Shown here: positions 17,337-25,867 of the stretch, piece by piece
Numbering within the stretch: position 1 is the first letter of the stretch
Layout of the letters: every line of letters begins with the position of its first letter
Assembly: GCA_910578425.1 (NCBI GenBank)
Contig: CAJTQX010000014.1
Location: 1-58,029 of the forward strand
Reading direction: 5' to 3'
Source: an uncultured Anaerotignum sp.
Lineage (GTDB): Bacteria; Bacillota; Clostridia; Lachnospirales; Anaerotignaceae
DNA: 58,029 bases
Notes under the pieces: model-generated
The model's database searches: none
Seen by the model: the letters and a program-made list of their open reading frames with translations, nothing else
What the model was told of the DNA's origin: nothing
Position numbers and translations under genes: made by a program

Positions 17337-18494
17337 TTATACTCCAATGATCGCTCTGATGATATATGCCACCGCAACGCCCAGATAATTTCCTGCAACT
17401 GTCCCGATGATGCCAAGCACCACGCCGATGCTGACAAGGGAACGCCAGCCGCCCGTTGCCGCAACCATGGCTGCGCTGCTGGCGTCGGAGATCGCTGCGA
17501 CAATAGAGATCAGTACATACTGGTACTCGATTTTCAGTAGCCTTGCAAGAATCAAATGCAGTGCCAGAGAACCAAAGATGGTGAAGGCACAGAACAGCGT
17601 AACAGAAACTGCGGCACTCGCAAACGTGCCAATGTTCAGCGTTAATCCGACAATGCTCAGGAAAAACATGATAATAAACATTCCCAAATCCATGTTGCCC
17701 TTTACCATTTTGGCAAACGGCGTCTGTGCAGCGATAACAGATACCGTCGTGATGGACAAAATCCTTACAACGCTCCCATATCCATCAGGAGCCAGTGCCG
17801 CCAGATAATCAGCCGCAACTGTCAGTGCAAAGCCATAGGCGAGCATGATTGCGATATCCTGTATGCCCCATTCCTTTCTGCCCATCAATTCGCCGGAGCC
17901 GTCGTCTTTGCACAGTTCTTCCTCCGGCAGGCTGTACGGCCAGAATTTTTGGAACGCTTTGGATTTTTTCATGATGGCAGGCATGGCAAACATGAGCATC
18001 AGCGTTGGCATGCCAATCACATAATCCGCACCGTTCGCAACGGCAAGCGTTGTCGGGGAGGCGTCCAGCGCGACGGCGATAGCGGAAAGGTTCGCGGAAC
18101 CGCCTGTATAGGTGCCCACAAACATGCCGCCAAGTTTCCAGCCCTCTTCAATGCGTCCTGCAAAAATCAGGCTGCCGATGATCGTTATGACAGATACGCT
18201 GATTGCCGCAATGACCATTGCCAGCAGCGCGCGTTTAGATAAGGAGAATATCCCTTTCAAATCTACGTTAAGTAAAGCGATGGAGATAAAAAGCGGTATC
18301 GCGTAATTCATGATGACCGCATAGCTGTCATGATAAAACGGCATTATGCCAATGTTGGACAATATTGCCCCTAAAATGATCACGACCAGCGCAGGCGGCA
18401 CAAAGCTTTTCATAAATCCTATTTTCTGGGTCAGTAGGGCAACGGTAATCATCAGCAGGATTACAGTAAGGATGCCCATCGTGCTGTTAATCAT
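17337..18494 (-). CDS. DUF819 family integral membrane protein, probable transporter
   Basis: A 385-residue, very hydrophobic protein with about ten or more membrane helices. The GGMFVGTYTGGSANLSAIAV segment and the ADYVIGMPTLMLMFAMP segment are typical of DUF819 (YjcL-like) proteins, which resemble ion-coupled carriers. The substrate is not established for the family. Its place between a dipeptide epimerase and two peptidases suggests dipeptide or amino acid transport here. The ATG at 18494 has GGGGG upstream; the gap to the epimerase gene is 28 bases, consistent with one transcript. Confidence 0.85.
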   Translation of the reverse strand: MINSTMGILTVILLMITVALLTQKIGFMKSFVPPALVVIILGAILSNIGIMPFYHDSYAVIMNYAIPLFISIALLNVDLKGIFSLSKRALLAMVIAAISVSVITIIGSLIFAGRIEEGWKLGGMFVGTYTGGSANLSAIAVALDASPTTLAVANGADYVIGMPTLMLMFAMPAIMKKSKAFQKFWPYSLPEEELCKDDGSGELMGRKEWGIQDIAIMLAYGFALTVAADYLAALAPDGYGSVVRILSITTVSVIAAQTPFAKMVKGNMDLGMFIIMFFLSIVGLTLNIGTFASAAVSVTLFCAFTIFGSLALHLILARLLKIEYQYVLISIVAAISDASSAAMVAATGGWRSLVSIGVVLGIIGTVAGNYLGVAVAYIIRAIIGV

Positions 18495-18522
18495 GGCTTT
18501 TCCCCCTTCGTATCATGGATCG

Positions 18523-19587
18523 TCACATATTGATTTCAATGCCAAGGCCCGGCTTCTCCGATAACGTGATAATATCGCCTTCGATTTCAAAGCCGCCGGT
18601 CACGGTCGTATCGTTAAAGAACTTGAAGCTGTCTACATCTGCCTCCGTGATGTTGTTCATCGCGGCAACAAGGCTGGCAGCCGCGGTGATGGCCAGCTTT
18701 GTTTCCAGCATACAGCCAACCATGCAGTTCACGCCTGCGCTTTCCGCAATCACGTTGATCTTCATTGCCGGGTACAGCCCTGCCGATTTCATCAGCTTGA
18801 TGTTCATAAAGTCAGCCGCCCTGCTCCTTACAATATGTAATGCATCTTTCGGGGAATGCAGGCTCTCATCCAGCATGACGGCGGATTCGATGCGCTTTCT
18901 CAGGAATGCAGTCCCTTCTATGTCCCAATACGGGAGGGGCTGTTCAATCGCGTCTATCGCAAAGGGCTCCATAGCTTTCATCGTCCTGATAGAGGAATTT
19001 ACTGTCCAGCCTTGGTTTGCGTCGATCCGCAGGCGGATGCCATTCCCGACCGCCGCCCGGATTTGGCGGATAGCCTCAATATCATCCTCCGGGGAAATCC
19101 CGGCTTTTATCTTCAAAATCCGGTAGCCCTCTGCAACATATTCCTTCGCCAGAGCTGCCATTTTTTCCGGCGTATCAATGCCGATAGTGATATCGGTCAG
19201 GACTTTTGGCGAATCCCCGCCCAAAACCTTATATAATGGCTGGTTCAGGACTTTGCCCTTGATGTCGTATAGCGCAATATCAATCCCTGCTTTCGCTGCT
19301 GTGTTCCCGTAAAAAGCCTTATCCATTACCGCATGGATATGCTCGATTGCCAGAGGGTCAAGTCCGATCAGCAGTTTTTTCATCTCGCCTAACACGACCA
19401 GCGTGCTTTCCAGAAGCTCGCCGGTCACAGGAGCAAACGGCGCCGCCTCGCCAAAACCAACAATCCCTTCATCTGTAACTACCTTGATCAAAATGGTTTC
19501 CCCATATTCCAATGTTGCGAATGCAACAACAATAGGGTCTTTTAATTTGATTTTTACCTTTTCGAATTGAATGTCTGTGATTTTCAT
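18523..19587 (-). CDS. Dipeptide epimerase (enolase superfamily)
   Basis: A 354-residue member of the muconate-lactonising subgroup of the enolase superfamily, most like L-Ala-D/L-Glu and related dipeptide epimerases (YkfB/YcjG). The expected residues are visible: the KIKAG lysines, the metal ligands in RIDANQG, IEQPLP and MLDES, and a later NIKLMKSAG lysine. An N-terminal capping domain (ITDIQFEKVKIKL) precedes the barrel. The start at 19587 follows GGGAG. It is the first gene of the reverse operon, divergent from a TetR gene. Exact dipeptide specificity cannot be read from the sequence by eye. Confidence 0.9.
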   Translation of the reverse strand: MKITDIQFEKVKIKLKDPIVVAFATLEYGETILIKVVTDEGIVGFGEAAPFAPVTGELLESTLVVLGEMKKLLIGLDPLAIEHIHAVMDKAFYGNTAAKAGIDIALYDIKGKVLNQPLYKVLGGDSPKVLTDITIGIDTPEKMAALAKEYVAEGYRILKIKAGISPEDDIEAIRQIRAAVGNGIRLRIDANQGWTVNSSIRTMKAMEPFAIDAIEQPLPYWDIEGTAFLRKRIESAVMLDESLHSPKDALHIVRSRAADFMNIKLMKSAGLYPAMKINVIAESAGVNCMVGCMLETKLAITAAASLVAAMNNITEADVDSFKFFNDTTVTGGFEIEGDIITLSEKPGLGIEINM

Positions 19588-19679
19588 TTTGCATCGCTCC
19601 CTTTTGTCGTATTTTTTGCCTGTTCCGGAAAATGGTGCCCGCCAAAGTATTGCCTTGCGCTGCCAAATTTCCATTTTTG

Positions 19680-19699
19680 AATATGACGATTGTCATATT
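19680..19699. promoter_or_regulatory. Candidate TetR operator
   Basis: A perfect inverted repeat AATATGAC-GATT-GTCATATT lies in the 248-base gap between the divergent epimerase and TetR genes, the usual place for an autoregulatory TetR site. Confidence 0.6.
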
Positions 19700-19777
19700 A
19701 TTGTTGATATTCTACAATTACAAATCCGAAATGTCAATACTTTTATTTCGATTTTTTATTTTTCTTTCAAAAAATAT

Positions 19778-19806
19778 TGTAAATCAGCAAAAATATGGTA
19801 TACTAT
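19778..19806 (+). promoter_or_regulatory. Promoter of the TetR gene
   Basis: TTGTAA (19778-19783) and TACTAT (19801-19806) are 17 bases apart and 30 bases before the start codon; TATACT at 19799 is an alternative -10. Confidence 0.5.
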
Positions 19807-19835
19807 ACAGAAATTTACAGAATGGAGCGTCTATT

Positions 19836-20468
19836 ATGCCTACACAAACATTTTTTGATTTACCAAAAAGAAAAAGGGAACGGATATTATCGGCAGCCAG
19901 GCAGGTTTTTTTATCCGCTCCTTATGAAAAAGCCAGTATTCAAGCAATCGTAGAGGCCGCGGATATCCCAAGGGGCAGCTTTTACCAATATTTCGCGGAT
20001 AAAGAGGATTTATATTTATACTGCCGGCTGGAAAGGCAAAGGAAAACATATGACATCCTTTATGCTGACGGTATGGACTATGCCGTGCATATGATTTTGG
20101 ATGATTCAGAAATAAATTACTGGGAAACAGAATGGCATGCGAAGGCTTTTGAAAAGCTGAAACGCGTTATGGACAGCGATGAATTTGTTTTTGACGAACC
20201 CACGTTGAAAACCCCGGCGAATGTTGCCCGCGCTTATCATGCGGCAGAAGCAGAACTACTGTACCCTCGTTTTTCCGCATATCTGAAAAAGCATTTAGAA
20301 TCCGGTGAGGAAGAAAAAAATAAGCTGATGGCTTTTGTGATGAGCGTAAGTAATCTTTTATATCAGGAATATATGCAGCTGATGGACGTTCCAGAGGATG
20401 AGGCAATTAAACAGATCCGGAAGATCAACAGAATTATTTGGAATAGACTTTATGAAAATGAATCATAA
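19836..20468 (+). CDS. TetR family transcriptional regulator
   Basis: A 210-residue regulator. The N-terminal helix-turn-helix is clear (RERILSAARQVFLSAPYEK, AIVEAADIPRGSFYQYFADKEDLY). The C-terminal ligand domain is not recognisable by eye. The ATG at 19836 follows GGAG; the frame is open upstream but AT-rich and without a start site. It is divergent from the epimerase-DUF819-S15-PepD operon, so it probably controls that operon and itself through the palindrome at 19680-19699. The inducer is not known. Confidence 0.88.
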   Translation: MPTQTFFDLPKRKRERILSAARQVFLSAPYEKASIQAIVEAADIPRGSFYQYFADKEDLYLYCRLERQRKTYDILYADGMDYAVHMILDDSEINYWETEWHAKAFEKLKRVMDSDEFVFDEPTLKTPANVARAYHAAEAELLYPRFSAYLKKHLESGEEEKNKLMAFVMSVSNLLYQEYMQLMDVPEDEAIKQIRKINRIIWNRLYENES

Positions 20469-20649
20469 TATATTTCGGTTTCAAAATATCTTTAATGGCA
20501 AGGCTATAAGGCTGAACGTAATTCGTAAGCTTTATAGCCTTAGCATCTCCATGTAATAATTTGATATAGTGCCAAGGCACGTTAATATTCCAGTTCATAG
20601 CCAAAGAGAAATCCAGTTTTCTTTCTGCAATAATATCATTTCTATACAT
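20434..20649 (-). CDS. Possible small protein or gene remnant
   Basis: A 71-residue open frame with a plausible protein composition (RKLDFSLAMNWNINVPWHYI..) that overlaps the 3' end of the TetR gene by 35 bases. No ribosome binding site is evident before its ATG. I do not recognise it; it may be the tail of a decayed gene. The remaining gap from 20650 to 20901 holds only a hairpin and AT-rich sequence. Confidence 0.25.
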   Translation of the reverse strand: MYRNDIIAERKLDFSLAMNWNINVPWHYIKLLHGDAKAIKLTNYVQPYSLAIKDILKPKYIMIHFHKVYSK

Positions 20650-20738
20650 CCATAGTTATATAAATTCTTATACAGGTGCTATCTAATAAAAATTATAGCA
20701 ATCCCCTTTGAATATCTTTATACATTTTGTCTATTACA

Positions 20739-20776
20739 GGGAAGTGCCTGCAAATATCATTCTGCAGGCACTTCCC
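20739..20776. terminator. Hairpin downstream of nrdG
   Basis: The arms GGAAGTGCCTGCA (20740-20752) and TGCAGGCACTTCC (20763-20775) pair perfectly. On the reverse strand it lies about 125 bases after nrdG. There is no long T-run, so termination is only likely. Confidence 0.45.
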
Positions 20777-20901
20777 CCTATTTTAATTTATTCATATTAG
20801 TTTCTTCGATAAGGATAACGCCCTTTATCCCAGACCATTTTATTTTGCCGCAAAATGCGTTTCATTTTTTTCCTTCTGTACAGACTCAACCTATGCCGGA
20901 C

Positions 20902-21411
20902 CTATTGCCCACCGGCGTCCTCCCAAAGCACGACTTCCCTTTTTTCCAAGGACTTCCGGACATCTATCGTCCGCTGATTCCGGCTGCCCTTAAACTGCAA
21001 ATCCAGCGAGCGTTCCGCCAGCAGAAACGGTCCGTCAATCAACACATCTGTTTCCCGCAGAAGAGCAAGCCGTTCCGTATTGTTTTCCGCGAGCAGCTCC
21101 TCCCATGTATAGCCTGTATACGTCCATACGTCCAGCCCCAGCCTGTGCGCCTCCTTTGCCAGCGCAAGACAGGGAACAGGCTGCAAAAAGGGTTCTCCGC
21201 CCGAAAGCGTAATACCGTCCAGCAGGGGATTTTCCGCCATTGCCGCAGCAATATCCTCCGTATTCCCCCAGGAGCCGCCTTCAGGGTCGTGCGTCTGCGG
21301 GTTATGGCAGCCGGGGCAATGGTGCGGACAGCCCTGTGTAAAAATGGTGAGGCGAATGCCGGGACCATCCACAATGGAATCCCCTGCAATGCCGCTCAAA
21401 CTGATCCTCAT
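20902..21411 (-). CDS. nrdG: Anaerobic ribonucleotide reductase activating protein
   Basis: Radical-SAM enzyme that installs the glycyl radical on NrdD. The 169-residue protein has the cluster motif CPHHCPGC (CX3CX2C) near residue 29, the TLSGGEPF segment for SAM binding and a DVLIDGPFLL block typical of NrdG. Its ATG overlaps the nrdD stop by four bases (ATGA), so translation is coupled. It acts only under anaerobic conditions. Confidence 0.95.
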   Translation of the reverse strand: MRISLSGIAGDSIVDGPGIRLTIFTQGCPHHCPGCHNPQTHDPEGGSWGNTEDIAAAMAENPLLDGITLSGGEPFLQPVPCLALAKEAHRLGLDVWTYTGYTWEELLAENNTERLALLRETDVLIDGPFLLAERSLDLQFKGSRNQRTIDVRKSLEKREVVLWEDAGGQ

Positions 21412-23759
21412 GCGTTCTCCTTCGGCGTCAGCTTCACTTCCGCAACAATAGAATGCTTCACGCGGTCGCGCACTTCCGCCCGTTTTGCGTTATTGAACCG
21501 CTCCAACGTGCCGACAAGGTAGCCTGTGATACGGCGGATACGCTGGAACCCAATGCCGCCATCGCCCTCTTTCCTGCCGCACTTCGGGCAGGTATCGCCG
21601 ATGATGCCGTTATAGCCACAGACAGGGTCACGATCAACAGGATGGTTGATAGAGCCATAGCCCACACCCTGCGATTTCATATACCGTATGACCTTCTCAA
21701 ACGCGTCCAGATTGGTGCTGGGGTCGCCGTCCAGTTCAATATAGGTAATGTGCCCCGCATTTGTCAGCGCGTGGTAAGGGGCTTCCAGCTGTATCTTCTT
21801 ATACGCGCTGATTGGGTAATACACCGGAATATGGAAACTGTTCGTATAATATTCCTTATCCGTAACGCCCTCAATCTCTCCAAAACGCTCCCTGTCCATA
21901 CGGATAAAGCGGCCGGAAAGCCCTTCCGCCGGAGTTGCAAGCAACGTAAAGTTCAGGTGCGTCTGCTGGGAAAGCGCATCCATACGGCTGCGCATATGGC
22001 TCACAATATCAATCCCCAGATTCTGTGCCACTTCACTCTCACCATGATGTACGCCCAGCAGGGCTTTCAGCGTTTCCGCCAGACCGATAAAGCCAACGGA
22101 AAGCGTACCATGCTTGAGCACTTCGCGCACTTCCTCATTGTAATCCAGCTTATCACTGTCAATCCAGACGCCCTCGCCCATCAGGAAAGGATAATTGTTG
22201 ACTTTTTTCTTCGCCTGTATTTCAAACCGTTCCAGAAGCTGCTCCACAACAAGATCAATCTTATGGTCAAGCTCATTAAAAAACCAGTCAATATTTTTAT
22301 TTGCCAGTATGGCAATACGCGGCAGGTTGATGCTGGTGAAGCTGAGGTTGCCGCGCCCCGTCGTAATTTCCCGCTCAGGGTCGTATACATTGCCAATGAC
22401 GCGCGTGCGGCAGCCCATATATGCAATTTCCGTTTCCGGATGCCCTTCCTTATAATATTTCAGGTTATACGGCGCGTCCTGGAAAGAGAAATTCGGGAAC
22501 AGACGTTTTGCACTGACACGGCACGCCAGCTTGAACAAATCATAATTCGGTTCACCGGGATTGAAGTTAATGCCTTCCTTGACGCGGAAAATCTGTATCG
22601 GGAAAATGGCGGTTTCGCCGTTCCCCAGCCCCTTCTCCGTCACAAGGAGCATGTTTTTCATAATCATGCGCCCTTCCGTAGAGGTATCCATACCATAATT
22701 GATGGAGGAAAACGGCGTCTGCGCACCGGCACGGCTGTGCATGGTATTCAGGTTATGCAGCAGGGCCTCCATCGCCTGATATGTCGCGCGGTCGGTTTCC
22801 TCTGTCGCCTTGCGCGCGGAAAACGCCTGTGCCTTCTCCACAACCTCCGCATTTACGCCAGCCTCTAAAAGCATTGCCCGCTCCTTCTCGTCATATGCCG
22901 GATTCGGGTCCAGCGTGGGGATAAAGCCCTGTTCTTTCAGCGTACTGAAAACGCTCTTTGCCGCCTGCGCACTTTCCGGAGAATCCATTACTTCAATCAA
23001 ATTCGTAAATATGGAGCGATAGCGTTTCTGGTATGTCTTTGCCACGCCGGGCGCGAGGCCATAGTCGAAATTGGCAATCGACTGTCCGCCATGCTGGTCG
23101 TTCTGGTTGGACTGTATCGCGATGCAGCAGAGAGAAGCATAGCTGGAAATATCGTTCGGCTCCCGCAGCACGCCATGCCCTGTGGAAAAGCCGCCCCTGA
23201 ACAGGGAAAGCAGATCAATCTGGCAGCAGGTCGTTGTCAGGGTATAGAAATCAAGGTCATGGATATGAATATCCCCATTCCGATGCGCCTCAGAATGAGC
23301 AGGATTCAGCACATAGCTCTCATAAAAATGCTTCGCGCCCTCAGATCCATATTTCAGCATAGAGCCCATCGCGGTGTTCCCGTCGATATTTGCGTTTTCA
23401 CGCTTAATATCGCTGTCCGTTGCGTCTTTATATGTAATATCCTCAAATGTTTTCATCAGACGGTCATTCATATTGCGCACGCGCGTGCGTTCTGCACGAT
23501 AGAGAATATACGCCTTAGCCGTGCGGACATAGCCATGTTCAATCAGAACCTTTTCGACGCCGTCCTGAATCTGTTCCACTGTGGGAGAAACTACGCCTTC
23601 CAGTTCCAGACTGTCAGAAACCTCCTGCGCAAGCCGCAGGCAGGTATCTGTGTCCTTTTCTCCGATTGTTGCCTGAAACGCTTTCTGTACCGCACTGGCA
23701 ATTTTATTGATATCGAAATGGACGGTACGGCCATCACGTTTTTTTATGCTTGTAATCAT
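21408..23759 (-). CDS. nrdD: Anaerobic ribonucleoside-triphosphate reductase
   Basis: Class III reductase making dNTPs from NTPs without oxygen. The 783-residue protein starts with an ATP-cone domain (TSIKKRDGRTVHFDINKIA), followed by the glycyl-radical barrel (NGDIHIHDLDFYT near residue 165, GRGNLSFTSINLPRIA later). Near the C-terminus DPVCGYNG and CPKCG form the zinc site, and RRITGYLVGT holds the radical glycine. Only three cysteines are obvious in the zinc region. GGGGGAGAGG precedes the ATG. Two NrdR boxes lie upstream, but a 170-base structured repeat sits between them and the start codon, inside the leader. Confidence 0.96.
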   Translation of the reverse strand: MITSIKKRDGRTVHFDINKIASAVQKAFQATIGEKDTDTCLRLAQEVSDSLELEGVVSPTVEQIQDGVEKVLIEHGYVRTAKAYILYRAERTRVRNMNDRLMKTFEDITYKDATDSDIKRENANIDGNTAMGSMLKYGSEGAKHFYESYVLNPAHSEAHRNGDIHIHDLDFYTLTTTCCQIDLLSLFRGGFSTGHGVLREPNDISSYASLCCIAIQSNQNDQHGGQSIANFDYGLAPGVAKTYQKRYRSIFTNLIEVMDSPESAQAAKSVFSTLKEQGFIPTLDPNPAYDEKERAMLLEAGVNAEVVEKAQAFSARKATEETDRATYQAMEALLHNLNTMHSRAGAQTPFSSINYGMDTSTEGRMIMKNMLLVTEKGLGNGETAIFPIQIFRVKEGINFNPGEPNYDLFKLACRVSAKRLFPNFSFQDAPYNLKYYKEGHPETEIAYMGCRTRVIGNVYDPEREITTGRGNLSFTSINLPRIAILANKNIDWFFNELDHKIDLVVEQLLERFEIQAKKKVNNYPFLMGEGVWIDSDKLDYNEEVREVLKHGTLSVGFIGLAETLKALLGVHHGESEVAQNLGIDIVSHMRSRMDALSQQTHLNFTLLATPAEGLSGRFIRMDRERFGEIEGVTDKEYYTNSFHIPVYYPISAYKKIQLEAPYHALTNAGHITYIELDGDPSTNLDAFEKVIRYMKSQGVGYGSINHPVDRDPVCGYNGIIGDTCPKCGRKEGDGGIGFQRIRRITGYLVGTLERFNNAKRAEVRDRVKHSIVAEVKLTPKENA

Positions 23760-23808
23760 GTAAACCTCTCCCCCTTGTATTTTAGAACAATAAACCTGAG
23801 GACTTTAT

Positions 23809-23978
23809 GGGCGTTGCCATAAGAAAATTTCATCTTTTTGAAGTATCTGAAAAATCAGGATTTTTCAGAGCGGCTAAAATTTCAGAAGAAATTTTCTCAT
23901 GCAACAGCCGTCAGCGTTTGACTTAAGAAACCAGACCAAAAGAAAATTCTGTTTTCTTAAGTCAGGCCGCCTTTGCCC
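23809..23978 (+). repeat. Two-stem-loop intergenic repeat, family 2 full copy B
   Basis: 170 bases with the same plan as copy A: stem 1 from GTTGCCATAAGAAAATTTC to GAAATTTTCTCATGCAAC with an inner CTGAAAAATC/GATTTTTCAG hairpin, and stem 2 from TTGACTTAAGAAA to TTTTCTTAAGTCA. It lies between the nrdD start and the NrdR boxes and so would be part of the nrdD leader RNA. Confidence 0.85.
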
Positions 23979-24003
23979 CATTTTCTTGTTTTTTCGGCAA
24001 AAA

Positions 24004-24052
24004 CCACAATATATTGTCTTTGCAAAATTTGTAAAAGCATATATATTGTATT
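24004..24052. promoter_or_regulatory. Two NrdR boxes
   Basis: CCACAATATATTGTCT (24004-24019) and GCATATATATTGTATT (24037-24052) match the ACACWATATATWGTGT-type NrdR box. Their starts are 33 bases apart, about three helical turns, as is usual for paired boxes. They stand between nrdD and the ymxH-nrdR pair, so NrdR could repress both directions. Confidence 0.8.
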
Positions 24053-24157
24053 CCATATTACAGGGCGCGTCAAGAGAAAAAAGAAAAAAATAAGCAGAAC
24101 GGGCAAGGCCATAGCCCCGAAGCGCATAGAATAGCAATGGAAGGAGATGGGAACGGT

Positions 24158-24433
24158 ATGAAATGGGAACGCTTTTCCTACCTGCGTGAAAAAGAAGTCA
24201 TCAACATCTGCGACGGCAAACGGCTCGGCTTTGTCTGCGATTTTGAGTTTGAGCCCGCAACAGGAAAAATCTGCACGCTGATCATTCCGGAGGAATGTGG
24301 AAAATGGAATTTTTTCGGAAAGGAACGGGCATATTTTGTGCCGTGGCGGTGTATCCGGCGGATTGGGGACGATATCATACTTGTAGAGGCAGACACAGAC
24401 GATATTCTGCGTTTGGATGAGGTTTCATGTTGA
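24158..24433 (+). CDS. YlmC/YmxH family sporulation protein (PRC-barrel)
   Basis: A 91-residue PRC-barrel-like protein of the YlmC/YmxH family found in spore-forming Firmicutes. The family pattern is visible: LREKEVINICDGKRLGFVCD, then a TGKICTLIIPEE strand, FFGKERAYFVPW and a final GDDIILVEAD. The ATG at 24158 follows AAGGAG at a slightly long spacing. It lies 95 bases before nrdR on the same strand. The molecular role of the family is not settled. Confidence 0.85.
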   Translation: MKWERFSYLREKEVINICDGKRLGFVCDFEFEPATGKICTLIIPEECGKWNFFGKERAYFVPWRCIRRIGDDIILVEADTDDILRLDEVSC

Positions 24434-24528
24434 CCGGAAGCAGTTTTTTCGGTATACTGGAAACTGAGAGGAACTATGGGGATCGGCAATGCCTGTCCTC
24501 TGGATAAAGACAGTAAGGAGGAACCACT

Positions 24529-24993
24529 TTGAAATGCCCGTTTTGTAATTATGCTGATACGAAGGTAATTGATTCGCGGGGGCAGGATGATAATTCTGTA
24601 ATACGCCGCCGTCGTCTGTGCGAAAGCTGCGGAAAACGCTTTACAACATATGAGCGGATTGACATGATACCCGTTACCGTTATCAAGCGGGACGGCACGA
24701 GGGAGATTTTTGATAAAAACAAGCTGCTCGGCGGCATCCTGAAATCCTGCAACAAACGCCCCGTAACAGCGAAGCAGATAGAAACGCTGGTAGACGATAT
24801 TGAAAACACACTGACCGGAAGCGGCGAGAGAGAGGTCCACAGCAAGGACATCGGGAATATGGTAATGGAACGGCTGAAGGAGCTGGACGAAGTGGCATAC
24901 GTGCGCTTTGCGTCTGTATATCGTCAGTTTAAGGACATTAACACATTTATTGATGAACTGGAAAAAATGCTGAACGAGAAAAAAGAGGGCTGA
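24529..24993 (+). CDS. nrdR: Transcriptional repressor NrdR
   Basis: Zinc-finger and ATP-cone repressor of ribonucleotide reductase genes. The 154-residue protein begins MKCPFCNYADTKVIDSR with the four-cysteine zinc ribbon (CPFC and CESCG) and RRRRLCESCGKRFTTYER, then the ATP-cone (VIKRDGTREIFDKNKLLGG). The start is TTG at 24529, preceded by AAGGAGG; no better ATG fits the conserved N-terminus. It is divergent from its expected target nrdDG, with two NrdR boxes in between. Confidence 0.96.
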   Translation: MKCPFCNYADTKVIDSRGQDDNSVIRRRRLCESCGKRFTTYERIDMIPVTVIKRDGTREIFDKNKLLGGILKSCNKRPVTAKQIETLVDDIENTLTGSGEREVHSKDIGNMVMERLKELDEVAYVRFASVYRQFKDINTFIDELEKMLNEKKEG

Positions 24994-25066
24994 CAACTCC
25001 GGACAGGCTCTGCATGTCAAAGCACTGCCCAAAAGTTGGAAGCAGCAGCCCGCTTACGGGAGGATC

Positions 25067-25348
25067 ATGATGGAACAGAAACAGGTTAAGGCCCTTTTTG
25101 CATGGGCAGAGCCGGGGCATGATACCGCAGTGCGCATTGCCGAACAATACCGCAGAGCAGGTATGGAAATTTTCCTGTACGGGCTTGCTGAACCAGAAGG
25201 TCTGGCAGAATCCGGCGCGGCACGCAAAATGACCCACGTGCTGTATTTTCTGGACGAAGAACGGCTGACGCTCATCAGCCTTGCAGATGAAATGGGCGGC
25301 TTTACGGCGGAAATATTCGTTTCGGAGCTGATTCTGCCCGGCGAATGA
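25067..25348 (+). CDS. Small conserved-looking hypothetical protein
   Basis: A 93-residue soluble protein that I do not recognise. It has an alternating beta/alpha look (VKALFAWAEPGHDTAVRIAE, EIFLYGLAEPEGLAE, THVLYFLDEERLTLISLADE). GGGAGG precedes two adjacent ATG codons. It lies 73 bases after nrdR and ends before a strong hairpin, so it is probably the last gene of the ymxH-nrdR transcript. Confidence 0.6.
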   Translation: MMEQKQVKALFAWAEPGHDTAVRIAEQYRRAGMEIFLYGLAEPEGLAESGAARKMTHVLYFLDEERLTLISLADEMGGFTAEIFVSELILPGE

Positions 25349-25375
25349 TTGTTATGTAAAGCAGCGAAATATAAA

Positions 25376-25409
25376 AAACCGATGGTTGGAAAAATCCAAT
25401 CATCGGTTT
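25376..25409. terminator. Bidirectional terminator
   Basis: Arms AAACCGATGGTTGGA and TCCAATCATCGGTTT (one wobble) lie between two converging genes; T-rich tracts follow on both strands. Confidence 0.8.
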
Positions 25410-25429
25410 CTTGTTTCCATCTTATCGGC

Positions 25430-25867
25430 TCAGTGCTCCGTATCCACCACAACAATCGCAGAATTTCCCTGCCTTGCCTGTTCCAGCACAGCCTCGGCCA
25501 GCTTTCCAAATGACCCGAAGGAAGACGATGCGCCCGCAATGGCGTCATACTCTCCATTCCCCTGCCCTGCCAGCATCTGGCCGGCATAATAGCGGGTGTA
25601 TTCATTCGGATAAGTCCCTGTTACATGGAACATATTCTGCATATAAGCACTGTCCCAGCTTTTGATGAAGCCGCTGGCGTTTTCCGCATTATATTCAACA
25701 GAAACGATTTCACCGCCCTTCACCATAATCGTGATATATTCTTTCCATCCATGACTGAATTCAGCCGCCTGAGCAGTATAGTAGCCATCCTGAAGTGCCG
25801 CCTTATTACCGCAGCCCGCCAGCATTGTCAGAGAAAACAGCAGTATGCTTATCAGTATCCGTCTCAT
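25430..25867 (-). CDS. FMN-binding domain lipoprotein
   Basis: A 145-residue secreted lipoprotein. The signal peptide ends in LAGC (Cys 19), so it should be anchored to the outer face of the membrane. The mature part, with GWKEYITIMVKGGEIVSVEY and a late DAIAGASSS segment, resembles the FMN-binding domain in which a Thr or Ser carries covalent FMN; the usual (S/T)GAT..-type site would be the GASSS stretch here. Its start overlaps the stop of the upstream chemoreceptor gene by four bases, so the two are translationally coupled and probably work together. Confidence 0.8.
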   Translation of the reverse strand: MRRILISILLFSLTMLAGCGNKAALQDGYYTAQAAEFSHGWKEYITIMVKGGEIVSVEYNAENASGFIKSWDSAYMQNMFHVTGTYPNEYTRYYAGQMLAGQGNGEYDAIAGASSSFGSFGKLAEAVLEQARQGNSAIVVVDTEH

